Assembly: GCA_023954375.1 (NCBI GenBank)
Contig: JAMLIC010000020.1
Coordinates: 62,001-126,000, forward strand
From: Planctomycetota bacterium
GTDB lineage: Bacteria > Planctomycetota > J058
Direction of reading: 5' to 3'
Length of the DNA: 64,000 nt
A program made the translations under genes and the position numbers. The notes below the pieces were generated by a model, which searched no databases, was not told the origin of the DNA, and worked only from the letters and a program-made list of their open reading frames with translations. Below are positions 52,598 through 61,646 of this stretch, in pieces; within the stretch, counting starts at the first letter, position 1; every line of letters starts with the position of its first letter.

Positions 52598-53983
52598 TCA
52601 GGGGCGCTCGCCCGCACCGGCGGCGAACCACAGCCGGTACTGCGCGCGGTTGTAGCCCGAGGCCGCCGCGATCAGGTCCAGCCAGGCCTGCGTGGCCGCG
52701 CGCTCGGCCTCGATGAGCTCGAGCGGCACCGTGACCCCGAGGCGGTCGCGCGCCTCGTGCAGCCCGAGCGCGCGCCCCGCCTCGTCGACCTGGAGCCGGG
52801 CGAGGTCGAGCTGGGCGCGCCGGGCCCCGGCCTCGGCGTGCGCCGCGACGACCTCGCCCACGACCGCCTCGTAGGCCCCGAGGCGGCTCAGCTCGGCCGC
52901 GCGCAGGTCCGCGGCGACGCGGCGCTGCCAGCCCAGGTCCAGGAGCCCGCCCGGGCCGATCGTCCACCACACGCCCAGGGCGAACTCCTTGCGGGTCTCG
53001 AGGTCGCGGCCCGGGTCGCCGAACTGGCCAAAGGAGGCCAGCCCGCGCACCGCCGGGACGAAGGGGCCCCAGAGGGCGCGCGCCTCCTCGCGCTCGGCGG
53101 CGACGAGCGTGGCCTCGGCGACCTGGAGCTCCGGCCGCCGGGAGAGCGCATCGGTCACCAGGGCCTCCAGGGCGGTGTCGGGCGAGACCAGCGTCACCGG
53201 CAGGGGCTCGGGAGGCGCGTGCAGGTCCACGCGCGGGTCGAGGCGTAGCAGGGTGGCCAGGCGCGCGCTGGCCACGCGGCGCCGCCCGTCGGCCCCCTCG
53301 GCCTCCAGGCGCGCGCGGTTGGCCCGCGCGCGGGCCCGCAGGACGTCCCCCTCGAAGGCGCGGCCGACGCGCGCGGCGGTCTCGATCGCCCCGGCCAGGC
53401 GCTCGGCGATCGTCACCGCCCGGCGCAGCGCGGCCGCCTGCGCCTCGGCCTCCTGCAGCTCGAAGAAGCGCTCGGCGGCCTCGAGCGTGACCTGTCGGCG
53501 GGCGCTGGCCGCGCCGGCCTGGGCCGCGTCGCGCCGCCCGGCGGCGGCCAGCGAGGCGAACAGCGCGTCGCCCGGGCGCAGCTCGGCCACCACCTGCGCG
53601 GGGAAGTGGAGCCAGTCGCGGCCGCCCACGTCGAGGAACTGGCCCTGGTTGTCCTGGTCCAGGCCGTCCAGGCGCCAGTAGGAGCCGCCGACGAGGAGCG
53701 AGGGGAGCAGGCGCTGCGCCGCCTCGAGCCACTCGGCCTCGGCGCGGGCCAGCCGCGCCTCGACGAGGGCCACCTGCAGCGGGCCGGTCTCGGCGAGGCG
53801 CAGGGTCGTCGGCAGGTCGATCAGGAACGAGCCCGTCACCGGCGCGGCGGCGCTCGCGCTGGCGACCGCGGCCGGGGCGGGCGCCGGGTCGCCCGGCCAG
53901 GGCGCGAACGGCTCCGGACGGCTCCGGCCGCCGCAGGCGGCCAGGAGCAGCGCGCAGGCGCAGGCGAGCCAGGGCCGCGTCAC
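52598..53983 (-). CDS. TolC-family outer-membrane efflux lipoprotein, second system
   Basis: The GTG at 53983 overlaps the adaptor stop as GTGA. The 461-residue precursor has a lipoprotein signal (MTRPWLACACALLLAA, then C). Two TolC halves follow (ARAEAEWLEAAQRLLPSLLV; AGRRDAAQAGAASARRQVTL; LQVAEATLVAAEREEARALW; LELIEAERAATQAWLDLIAA). It closes the leftward seven-gene unit that starts with ECF sigma factor 2. Sequence similarity to the TolC-like protein at 25484 is low, so the two systems have different exits. Confidence 0.92.
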   Translation of the reverse strand: MTRPWLACACALLLAACGGRSRPEPFAPWPGDPAPAPAAVASASAAAPVTGSFLIDLPTTLRLAETGPLQVALVEARLARAEAEWLEAAQRLLPSLLVGGSYWRLDGLDQDNQGQFLDVGGRDWLHFPAQVVAELRPGDALFASLAAAGRRDAAQAGAASARRQVTLEAAERFFELQEAEAQAAALRRAVTIAERLAGAIETAARVGRAFEGDVLRARARANRARLEAEGADGRRRVASARLATLLRLDPRVDLHAPPEPLPVTLVSPDTALEALVTDALSRRPELQVAEATLVAAEREEARALWGPFVPAVRGLASFGQFGDPGRDLETRKEFALGVWWTIGPGGLLDLGWQRRVAADLRAAELSRLGAYEAVVGEVVAAHAEAGARRAQLDLARLQVDEAGRALGLHEARDRLGVTVPLELIEAERAATQAWLDLIAAASGYNRAQYRLWFAAGAGERP

Positions 53984-55320
53984 CGCTCCTCCCGCTCGGT
54001 CACGGCCACCTCGTCCCCCTCCTTCACCAGGGCCGCGCCGGCGATGACCACGAGCTCGTCGCCCGCGAGGCCCTCGAGCACCTCGACCAGGTCCCCGGCG
54101 TCGAAACCCAGGCGCACGGGCACGCGGGCGACGCGGCCCTCACGGACCACCAGCACGGTCAGGCTCCCGCGCGCGGCCTGCAGGGCCTCCGCCGGGATCG
54201 TGAGCACGTCCTCCCGCGGCCGGACCTCGATGCGCACCGACGCGAACATGCCGGGGAGGAGCTCGCGGGCGGCGTTGTCCACGTCCGCCTCGACGGACAG
54301 CGTGCGCGTGCGCGGGTCGAGCGCGCGCGAGGTCCGCCGCACGGTGGCCTCGAGCGTCCGCTCGCCCAGCTCGCGCACGCGCAGCACCACGCGGTCGCCC
54401 GTGCCGACGTACGCGGCGTCCGCATCCGGCACGGCCACCTCGAGGCGCAGGACGGCGTCGTCGGCCAGGCGCACCACCGGGGTGGCGTTCTTGGCCGAGG
54501 CGGTCGAGCTGGGGACCATGGCGCCGGGGTGGACGAACCGCTCCGTGACCACGCCGGCGAAGGGCGCCCGGAGCGAGGCGAACCCGACCAGGGTGCGCTG
54601 CGCGTCGCGGGCCGCCTCGGCCGAGCGCGCCGCGGCCTGCGCCTCCCTCGCGCGCGCCTCGGCCACGGCCACCTTCGCCCGCCCCGCCGCCACGGTGGCG
54701 TCGCAGGCGCGCACCAGGGCCGCGGCCTCGTCGCGGCGGGCCGCCGCGGTCGCGGCGCGGGCGAGGGCCTCGTCCAGCTCGTTCGCGGCGATCAGGTCGC
54801 GCGCCTGCTCGTGGACCTCCTGGGCGCGCCGGGCGAGGGTCCGACGCAGGACGAGCTCGGCCTCCGCCGCGCCCAGCGCGGCCGCCGTGCGCTCGCCCTC
54901 GGCCGTCACCCGCGCCAGGTCGGCGCGCGCGCTCTGCACCTCGGCGGCCGCGCGTTCAGCGCCCGCGCCCGCCTCGACGGCGCGGGCCTCGGCCCCGGCG
55001 AGCGCCGCCTCGACGTCCGGCACGTGCAGGACCGCCAGCTCCTGCCCCGCCTCGACGCGGTCCCCGCGGTCCACGTGGAGCGCCTGCAAGTAGCCCCCGA
55101 CCCGCGCGTAGACGTCCACCTCCTGCCAGGCGCGCAGGGTGCCCGGGAGCTCCACCGCCCGCGCGAGCGTGCGGCGCGCGGGGCGGGTCACGAGCACGTG
55201 CGGCCGCGGGGTCGGGGCGGCGCCGCCCGGGTCGGCGCGGGCGGCGCGGTCGCAGCCGGCGGTCGCCAGGACCGCGCCGGCCAGGGCGCTCAGGGCCAAA
55301 GGCGCGAGGCGCGTGGGCAT
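53980..55320 (-). CDS. RND efflux periplasmic adaptor lipoprotein, second system
   Basis: ATG 55320 gives 446 residues with a lipoprotein signal (LALSALAGAVLATAG, then C). The lipoyl halves are ARVGGYLQALHVDRGDRVEA and ASLRAPFAGVVTERFVHPGA, flanking a very long Ala/Glu-rich coiled coil (about 95-215). Barrel and membrane-proximal domains follow (ELLPGMFASVRIEVRPREDV). No Met/His-rich metal-binding region is visible, so metal specificity is not indicated. It starts four bases after the RND gene ends, in the same operon. Confidence 0.93.
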   Translation of the reverse strand: MPTRLAPLALSALAGAVLATAGCDRAARADPGGAAPTPRPHVLVTRPARRTLARAVELPGTLRAWQEVDVYARVGGYLQALHVDRGDRVEAGQELAVLHVPDVEAALAGAEARAVEAGAGAERAAAEVQSARADLARVTAEGERTAAALGAAEAELVLRRTLARRAQEVHEQARDLIAANELDEALARAATAAARRDEAAALVRACDATVAAGRAKVAVAEARAREAQAAARSAEAARDAQRTLVGFASLRAPFAGVVTERFVHPGAMVPSSTASAKNATPVVRLADDAVLRLEVAVPDADAAYVGTGDRVVLRVRELGERTLEATVRRTSRALDPRTRTLSVEADVDNAARELLPGMFASVRIEVRPREDVLTIPAEALQAARGSLTVLVVREGRVARVPVRLGFDAGDLVEVLEGLAGDELVVIAGAALVKEGDEVAVTEREER

Positions 55321-55324
55321 GGGC

Positions 55325-58300
55325 TCACTCCGGGGCGGGCGTCGCGCCGCGGGCGGGCGAGCGGCGCACGAGGGTGTAGAGGACGGGGACCACGAACAGG
55401 GTCAGGAGCGCCGAGGCGACCACGCCGCCGAACACCGCGCGCGCCAGCGGCCCGTTGGCGCCGCCCACGATGGCCATGGGCAGGAGGCCCAGCGCGGTGG
55501 TCAGCGAGGTCATGAGGATCGGCCGCAGGCGGTCGCGCGCGGCCTCGAGCATGGCCTCGCGCGGCGCCGCGCCGGCCGCCACGCGGCGGTTGGCGAACTC
55601 CACCAGGAGCACGCTGAAGGAGACGACGATCCCGATCATCATCAGGCTGCCGAGGAGCGCCGGGACCGAGAGCGGGGTGCCGGAGAGCCACAGCGCGAGC
55701 ACCACCCCGAAGGCGCCCAGCGGAACGGCCAGCATGACCACCAGCGGGTCGAGGAAGGAGCGGAACTGCACGACCATGACCAGGTAGACGAGGACCGCCG
55801 CCAGCAAGAGGCCGAGCGCCAGGGCGCGGAACGTCTCCCGCATGCGGCCGGCCTCGCCGCGCAGGTTCACCGCGTGCGACGCGGGGACGAGGCCCGACGC
55901 CCGCACCTGCTCGAGCTCCCGCTCGATCGCCGCCGCGACCGAGCCCAGGTCGGCGCCGGCCACGTCCGCGTACACGTCGAGCACGCGGGTGATGTTGCGG
56001 TGCGTGACCTCCGAGGGGACGGTCGTGCGCCGGAAGGTGGCCACGCTGCTCACCGGCACGGGCGCGGGCAGGAGCGGGCTGGAGAGCGGGATCCCGCGCA
56101 GCGTGTCGAGCGACTCGATGGCCTCCTCGGGGTACTGCGCGCCCAGGAAGTAGTGGTTGCCGTTGCGCTCGTCGATCCAGAAGGACTTGGCGAACGAGAC
56201 GCTGGAGTTGAGCGCGGTGACGATGTTCTGCACCACGTCCTCGGTCGTGAGGCCGATCGAGGCGGCGCGCTCGCGGTCGATGATCACCTCGAGCTTGGGC
56301 GCGTCGAGCCGGTTCTGGATGCGCACGTCCACGGCGCCCGGGAGCCGCGCCACGCGCGCGCGCACCTCCTCGGCGATGCGCCGCGAGACCTCCAGGTCCT
56401 TGCCCTCCACCTGCACGTTCAGGGGCGCGGGCAGGCCCAGGTTGATCGCGGCCGTGAGGATGCCTGCCGTGTCGAACGCGAACTCCACGCCGGGGAAGCG
56501 CACGGGCAGGAGCGTCCGCAGGCGGCGGGCCACGTCGGGGGCGCGCTCCTCCGCGTCGTCGCGCAGCTGCAGGAGGATGAACGCGTCCTGCGGGCCCGAG
56601 TTCGGGGTGTAGGCGGCCGGCCAGTCGTTGAGCACGCCGATGTTGGTGATGACCTTCTCCAGCGCCCCGGGCGACAGCGCCGCCGCGACCGCCGCCTCGA
56701 CCTCGGCGCACAGGGCCTCGGTGCGCTCGAGCCGCGTGCCCGAGGGGGCGCGCACGCGGACCATGAGCTGGCCCGAGTCGACGCGCGGGAACAGCTCCTC
56801 GCCCACCTGCGTGGAGAGCGCCAGGCAGCAGCCGCCGTTGACGAGCAGCGCGAGGAGGAGCGCCCGCGGACGGCGGAGCACGCCCTCCAGCGCGCGGAGG
56901 TAGGCGGCCTGCAGGCGGCGGGTGGCGCCCCCGGCGGCCGCCGCGCGGTCGGTCCGCGCGCGCAGGGCCCGCGCGCAGAGGAGCGGCACGGCCGTGACCG
57001 CGAACACGAACGAGCCGACCAGGGCGAAGGCCACAGCCAGGGCCAGCGGGGTGAACAGGAAGCGCGCCACGCCGCTGAGGAACACGATGGGCACGAACAC
57101 GACCAGGATCGTGAGCGTGATCACGAGGAGCGGCGTGGCCACCTCCAGCGCCCCTTCGCGCGCCGCCAGGCCCACCGGCTCACCGCCGGCCAGGCGGCGC
57201 TCGACGTTCTCCAGGACCACGATCGACTGGTCGATGAGCAGGCCGACGGCGATGGCCAGGCCGCCGAGCGTCATGGTGTTGATCGTCTGGCCGGTGAAGT
57301 AGAGGCCGACGATCGCCACGAGCAGGGCCAGGGGGAGCGAGGCGACCACCAGGCCCGTGGCGCGCCACGAGCGCAGGAACAGGAGGACCATGGCCGCGGC
57401 CAGCGCGGCGCCGAACAGGGCCTCCATGCCGAGCGCGGCGATGGCCTGGCGCACGAACACGGACTGGTCGAACACCAGGTCCAGGTTCATCCCCTCGGGC
57501 AGCCGGTGCTTGATCTGCTCGATCGAGCCGCGCACGCCCTCGACCACCGCGATCGTGTTGGCGCCGGGCTGCCGGTAGATGGGGATGTAGACCTGCCGGC
57601 GCCCGTCCACGCGCACGACGTTCGTCTGGATCTCGGCCGAGTCGCGCGCGTCGGCCACGTCCTTGAGGCGCACCTGGCGCGCGCCGTCCGCGAGGACGGG
57701 GAAGGTCCCCATGTCCCGGACCTCGTGGGCCATGGCGTTCGTGTCGATCTGGTACTCCAGCGCGCCGAAGCGCGCGCTGCCCGTGGGGATGAACACGTTG
57801 CTCTCGTGCAGCGAGCGCACGACGTCCATGGGGGCCAGGCGCCTGGCCCAGAGCGCGTCGCGGTCCACGTAGCCGAGGATGCGCCGCAGCTTGCCCCCGT
57901 AGACCGCGGGCGCGATCACGCCGGGGATGCTCTGCAGGCGATTGCGCAGGTTGAAGTAGGCGACGTCGTAGACCTCGGTCTCGCTCATCGTCGGGTGGCT
58001 GACGGCGAGCAGGCACAGGGGCGTGGAGGCCGTCGGGTCGAAGGGCATGACCATCGGCGGCACCGTGCCCGGGGGCAGGTAGTAGAGGTCCGACATGGCG
58101 TAGGACGTGACCTGGGACATGGCCAGGTTGGGGTCGATGTCCTCGTGGAAGAAGTCCTTGACGATGCTCACGCCGAGCATCGACTTGGACTCCTGCCCGG
58201 CGATCCCCACCGACTGCCCGGTCCAGCGCTCGAGGCGCGTGGTGATGTCCTGCTCGACCGTGGTCGCGGCCATGCCGGGGTAGAAGGTGACGATCTGCAC

Positions 58301-58432
58301 GGCCGGCGTCTTGAAGATCGGCAGCAGGTCCACCGAGATGCGCGCCAGCGTCGTGCCGCCGAGGACGAGGGTGGCGAGGACCAGCACCGCCACGGCGTAG
58401 GGATTCCAGAAGGCGAGGCGGATCAGGGGCAC
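55325..58432 (-). CDS. RND efflux pump inner-membrane transporter, second system (HAE1 type)
   Basis: GTG 58432 gives 1035 residues: twelve membrane segments and two porter loops. Motifs include the N-terminal RLAFWNPYAVAVLVLATLVL, PGMAATTVEQDITTRLERWT, GLAIAVGLLIDQSIVVLENV and the second-half LLGSLMMIGIVVSFSVLLVE. The helix-4 motif reads LLIDQS, with D then Q, rather than the DD of the classic HAE1 relay. This differs from the pump at 21023 and may indicate a different family branch or coupling. It follows the DUF255 gene by 53 bases and is followed by its adaptor and channel. Confidence 0.95.
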   Translation of the reverse strand: MPLIRLAFWNPYAVAVLVLATLVLGGTTLARISVDLLPIFKTPAVQIVTFYPGMAATTVEQDITTRLERWTGQSVGIAGQESKSMLGVSIVKDFFHEDIDPNLAMSQVTSYAMSDLYYLPPGTVPPMVMPFDPTASTPLCLLAVSHPTMSETEVYDVAYFNLRNRLQSIPGVIAPAVYGGKLRRILGYVDRDALWARRLAPMDVVRSLHESNVFIPTGSARFGALEYQIDTNAMAHEVRDMGTFPVLADGARQVRLKDVADARDSAEIQTNVVRVDGRRQVYIPIYRQPGANTIAVVEGVRGSIEQIKHRLPEGMNLDLVFDQSVFVRQAIAALGMEALFGAALAAAMVLLFLRSWRATGLVVASLPLALLVAIVGLYFTGQTINTMTLGGLAIAVGLLIDQSIVVLENVERRLAGGEPVGLAAREGALEVATPLLVITLTILVVFVPIVFLSGVARFLFTPLALAVAFALVGSFVFAVTAVPLLCARALRARTDRAAAAGGATRRLQAAYLRALEGVLRRPRALLLALLVNGGCCLALSTQVGEELFPRVDSGQLMVRVRAPSGTRLERTEALCAEVEAAVAAALSPGALEKVITNIGVLNDWPAAYTPNSGPQDAFILLQLRDDAEERAPDVARRLRTLLPVRFPGVEFAFDTAGILTAAINLGLPAPLNVQVEGKDLEVSRRIAEEVRARVARLPGAVDVRIQNRLDAPKLEVIIDRERAASIGLTTEDVVQNIVTALNSSVSFAKSFWIDERNGNHYFLGAQYPEEAIESLDTLRGIPLSSPLLPAPVPVSSVATFRRTTVPSEVTHRNITRVLDVYADVAGADLGSVAAAIERELEQVRASGLVPASHAVNLRGEAGRMRETFRALALGLLLAAVLVYLVMVVQFRSFLDPLVVMLAVPLGAFGVVLALWLSGTPLSVPALLGSLMMIGIVVSFSVLLVEFANRRVAAGAAPREAMLEAARDRLRPILMTSLTTALGLLPMAIVGGANGPLARAVFGGVVASALLTLFVVPVLYTLVRRSPARGATPAPE

Positions 58433-58485
58433 GGCGGACGGACTCCTTCAGGCGCGCCCGCGGCGCGCCACGAGCGACGTCTCGC

Positions 58486-60711
58486 TCAGCGGGCCTCGAG
58501 CGAGGCGGCCAGCCGGCCGACGTCCTGCGTCGGCAGGTCACAGACGTAGTCGCGACACACGTACGCGGTCGCCCGGCCCTCGAGCGGCGGCTGCGCGGCG
58601 AGCATGGGGACGAGCGCGGCCAGCTCGCGCGCCGCCGCCTCGTCGGCGGGGCGGTGCGCGAGCACCGTCCGGGGCAGGTAGCGCCGGTGGACCTCGCGCG
58701 AGAGCGCGCGGAGCGCCGGGTCGTCGGGCGCGCCGGCCAGGGTCACCTCGCGCCAGGGACCCAGCGCCAGGTCGAGGGCGCCCGCGGCCGAGGGCATGGC
58801 GCCGGGGGCGCGGCCCAGCGTCTGCGCGTGCGCGCGGAGCGCGCCCAGCGCGCGCTCCGTGAGCGCGGCGTTCCCCGTCAGGTGGCCGAGGCGCAGGAGC
58901 ACCTGCGCGGCGACGAACGCGCCGGAGGGCACGGCGCCGTCGAACGGGTCCTCGGGGCGGAAGAGGAGCGCCTCCCCGCCCCGGCGCGTGAGGAGCAGGC
59001 GCCCCCCGGGGTCCCCGAAGCGGTCGATGAGGACCCGCGCGAGCCCCAGCGCCTCGCGCAGCCAGCGCGCCTCGAACGTGGCCTCGTAGAGCTCGAGGAG
59101 GCCCAGGGCCAGGAAGGCGTGGTCGTCGAGCAGGCCCGGGACGGCGACGTCGCCCGCGCGGTAGCGGTGATACAGGTGCCCGTCGCGGCGGAGCGTGCGC
59201 AGGAGGAAGTCGGCCGCCTCCCGGGCCGCCGTGAGGTAGCGCGGCTCGTCCAGGGCGCGCCCGGCGTAGGCGAGCGCGGCGATCGCCAGGCCGTTCCAGT
59301 CCGTCAGCACCTTGTCATCGAGCAGCGGCCGCGCGCGCGCCGCGCGCAGGGCGAGGAGCCGGGCCCGGCCCCGCGCCAGCCGCCCGGCCAGGACCCCCGG
59401 CTCGAGCCCCAGCGCGCCCGCGACCTCCTCGAGCGGGCGCGGGAGGTGCAGGATGTTCGTCCCGGTGGCCTCGCCGCTGGCCTCCTCGTGGTAGTTGCCC
59501 GCGGGCGTGACCCCGTAGGCGCGCGCGAACGCCGCCCCGTCGTCGGGGCCGAGCGCCGCGACGACCTCGTCGTACGTCCACACGTAGAACTTGCCCTCGA
59601 CGCCCTCGGAGTCGGCGTCCTCGGCCGAGCGGAAGGCGCCGCCGGGGTCGCGGAGGTCGCGCAGCACGTAGTCCAGGGCCTCCCGGGCCACGGCGGCGTG
59701 TCGGTCGGCGCCCGTGACCTGGAACAGCTCGACATAGAGCCGCGCCAGGAGCGCCTGATCGTAGAGCATCTTCTCGAAGTGCGGCACGAGCCAGGCGCGG
59801 TCGGTGGCGTAGCGGTGGAACCCCCCGCCCAGGTGGTCGCGGATCCCGCCGCGGGCGATCGCGTCGAGCGCGCGCTCCACGGCCGCCAGCGCCTGCGCGT
59901 CGTCGGCGCGGCGCGCCCAGCGCAGGAGGAAGGAGAGCGCCGGGGCCTGCGGGAACTTGGGCCGGGTGCCCAGGCCGCCGTGGACCGGGTCGAGCTGCTC
60001 CATGAGCTGATCGCGGCCGCGGCGGAGCGCCGCCGCGTCGGGGAGCTCGCCCGGCGGCGCGGGGCGCGGGCGCAGCCGCTCGGTCAGGCGCCGGGCGTCG
60101 CTCAGGACGTCGGGCTGGCGCTCGCGCCACACCTCGGCGACGCGCCGGAGCAGCCCGAGGAAGTCGTCTCGACGGAAGTAGGTACCCGCGAAGAACGGCT
60201 CGCCCGCGGGGGTGAGGAACACGCTCATGGGCCAGCCGCCGCGGCCCGAGACCGCCTGCACCGCCGCCATGTAGATCGCGTCGACGTCCGGCCGCTCCTC
60301 GCGGTCGACCTTCACGGCCATGAAGTGCGCGCTGAGCACGGCGGCGACCTCCGCGTCCTCGAACGACTCGCGCTCCATGACGTGGCACCAGTGGCAGGTC
60401 GCGTAGCCGACGGAGAGGAACACCGGCTTGTCCTCGCGGCGCGCCCGGGCGAAGGCCTCGTCCCCCCAGGGGTACCAGTCGACCGGGTTGCGCGCGTGCT
60501 GGCGCAGGTACGGGCTCTGCTCGAAGACGAGCCGGTTGAACCCGGGGCCGCCGTCCGGCGGCAGCGCCGCCCGGTCGCCCGGCGGCGGGAGCTCGCGCGG
60601 CGGGTGGGCGCCGGGTGGCTCCTGGGCGGCCGCGCCCAGGGCGACCGCCGCGGCGGCCGCCGCCAGGGCGCCGAGCGCCCTCGCGCGGGTGACGAGCGCG
60701 TGGGCCCTCAC
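58486..60711 (-). CDS. DUF255 thioredoxin-domain protein (YyaL/spermatogenesis-associated 20-like)
   Basis: GTG 60711 overlaps the stop of the Cys-rich gene as GTGA. The 741-residue precursor has a signal peptide (ALGALAAAAAAVALGAAAQ). The hallmark NRLVFEQSPYLRQHARNPVD is followed by WYPWGDEAFARARREDKPVF, the thioredoxin-type site TCHWCHVMERESFED and the (alpha/alpha) barrel that resembles N-acylglucosamine epimerase (DAIARGGIRDHLGGGFHRYA, LLDDKVLTDWNGLAIAALAY). Bacterial members are usually cytoplasmic; export here is notable. The C-terminal YVCRDYVCDLP has another Cys pair. Function is a redox or carbohydrate-related one, not established. Confidence 0.93.
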   Translation of the reverse strand: MRAHALVTRARALGALAAAAAAVALGAAAQEPPGAHPPRELPPPGDRAALPPDGGPGFNRLVFEQSPYLRQHARNPVDWYPWGDEAFARARREDKPVFLSVGYATCHWCHVMERESFEDAEVAAVLSAHFMAVKVDREERPDVDAIYMAAVQAVSGRGGWPMSVFLTPAGEPFFAGTYFRRDDFLGLLRRVAEVWRERQPDVLSDARRLTERLRPRPAPPGELPDAAALRRGRDQLMEQLDPVHGGLGTRPKFPQAPALSFLLRWARRADDAQALAAVERALDAIARGGIRDHLGGGFHRYATDRAWLVPHFEKMLYDQALLARLYVELFQVTGADRHAAVAREALDYVLRDLRDPGGAFRSAEDADSEGVEGKFYVWTYDEVVAALGPDDGAAFARAYGVTPAGNYHEEASGEATGTNILHLPRPLEEVAGALGLEPGVLAGRLARGRARLLALRAARARPLLDDKVLTDWNGLAIAALAYAGRALDEPRYLTAAREAADFLLRTLRRDGHLYHRYRAGDVAVPGLLDDHAFLALGLLELYEATFEARWLREALGLARVLIDRFGDPGGRLLLTRRGGEALLFRPEDPFDGAVPSGAFVAAQVLLRLGHLTGNAALTERALGALRAHAQTLGRAPGAMPSAAGALDLALGPWREVTLAGAPDDPALRALSREVHRRYLPRTVLAHRPADEAAARELAALVPMLAAQPPLEGRATAYVCRDYVCDLPTQDVGRLAASLEAR

Positions 60712-61595
60712 TGGCCGAGGGTGGCCTCCAGCCCCTGGGCCCTGAGGCCCGCGAGCGCGCGGCGCAGCGCCGGCTCGCGGGCGCGGTCGAGCTCGAAGCG
60801 CGCCTCCCCGCGCCGCTCGTCGAAGGTCAGCTGCGTGGCGCCCAGCGGCGCGAGCGCCTCACGGATCGCCGGCCCGGGGGCGACGTGCTCGTGCCCCTCC
60901 TCGTGGTCGTGGGGGGCCGTGCGCAGGCGCACGGTGTACTGCTTCAGCGCCCGGCCGCCCTCGAAGCGCACCTTGCAGCCATCGCATCGGCCGTCCTGCC
61001 GGATCGCGATCAGGCACGCGCGGCAGGAGGTCTTCTGGCCGCGGGCGTGCCCGACGTTGCAGCCCTCGCACCAGCCGCCGTCCTCCGTGCCCATGAGGTC
61101 GAAGCAGGCGCGGCAGGTCGTCCTCTTGGCGCCCACGTAGCCCACGCGGCAGCCGTCGCACCAGCCGTCTCGCTGGATCGCGGTCAGGCACGCGCGGCAG
61201 GAGGTCTTCAGGCCACGGGCGTGGCCGACCTTGCAGCCCTCGCACCAGCCGCCGTCCTCCGCGCCCATGAGGTCGAAGCAGGCGCGGCAGGTCGTCTTCT
61301 TGGCGCCCACGTAGCCCACGCGGCAGCCGTCGCACCAGCCGTCCTGCTGGACCGCGGTGAGGCACGAGCGACAGGTGGTCTCCACCCCGCGCGCCACGCC
61401 CACGTTGCAGGCGCCGCACCAGCCGTCGGCCGGCAGGGCGGCCTCGCACCTGGGGCAGGCGGCCTGCTTCGCGGGCGCGGGCGCGGGCGGGTCGCCGGCC
61501 CGGGCGACGGCGGGCGCGAGCATCCAGGGCAGGGCCACCAGCGCCAGCAGGACGACGGCGGCACGACAGCGGCGGATCGGTCCGGTCAAGGTCAT
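60708..61595 (-). CDS. Exported Cys-rich protein with six Cys4 zinc-ribbon-like repeats
   Basis: ATG 61595 has GGAGGAAG upstream. The 295-residue precursor has a signal peptide (AAVVLLALVALPWMLAPAVA). Residues about 45-215 contain twelve CxxC motifs arranged as six ribbons, alternating type A (TTCRACFDLMGxEDGGWCEG) and type B (TSCRACLTAIQRDGWCDGC). Adjacent A+B pairs are almost identical (period near 43 residues), showing recent tandem duplication. A His-rich HDHEEGHEH precedes a C-terminal domain shaped like a heavy-metal-associated fold (AIREALAPLGATQLTFDERR). Metal storage, metal scavenging or disulfide buffering outside the cytoplasm is inferred. It lies between the anti-sigma factor and DUF255 in the operon. 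Confidence 0.86.
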   Translation of the reverse strand: MTLTGPIRRCRAAVVLLALVALPWMLAPAVARAGDPPAPAPAKQAACPRCEAALPADGWCGACNVGVARGVETTCRSCLTAVQQDGWCDGCRVGYVGAKKTTCRACFDLMGAEDGGWCEGCKVGHARGLKTSCRACLTAIQRDGWCDGCRVGYVGAKRTTCRACFDLMGTEDGGWCEGCNVGHARGQKTSCRACLIAIRQDGRCDGCKVRFEGGRALKQYTVRLRTAPHDHEEGHEHVAPGPAIREALAPLGATQLTFDERRGEARFELDRAREPALRRALAGLRAQGLEATLGQ

Positions 61596-61646
61596 CGCTT
61601 CCTCCGTTCAGACCAGGCGTTCGACGAGAGACGAGCGCCGCCGCGC

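Noticed and set aside
55139..58549. 1100-residue rightward open frame opposite the second RND pump
   Set aside because: Same reason: shadow of a GC-rich real gene, with composition typical of reverse complement coding.
58486..60711. DUF255 protein as a selenoprotein
   Set aside because: The CHWC site uses cysteine codons; no in-frame TGA occurs.
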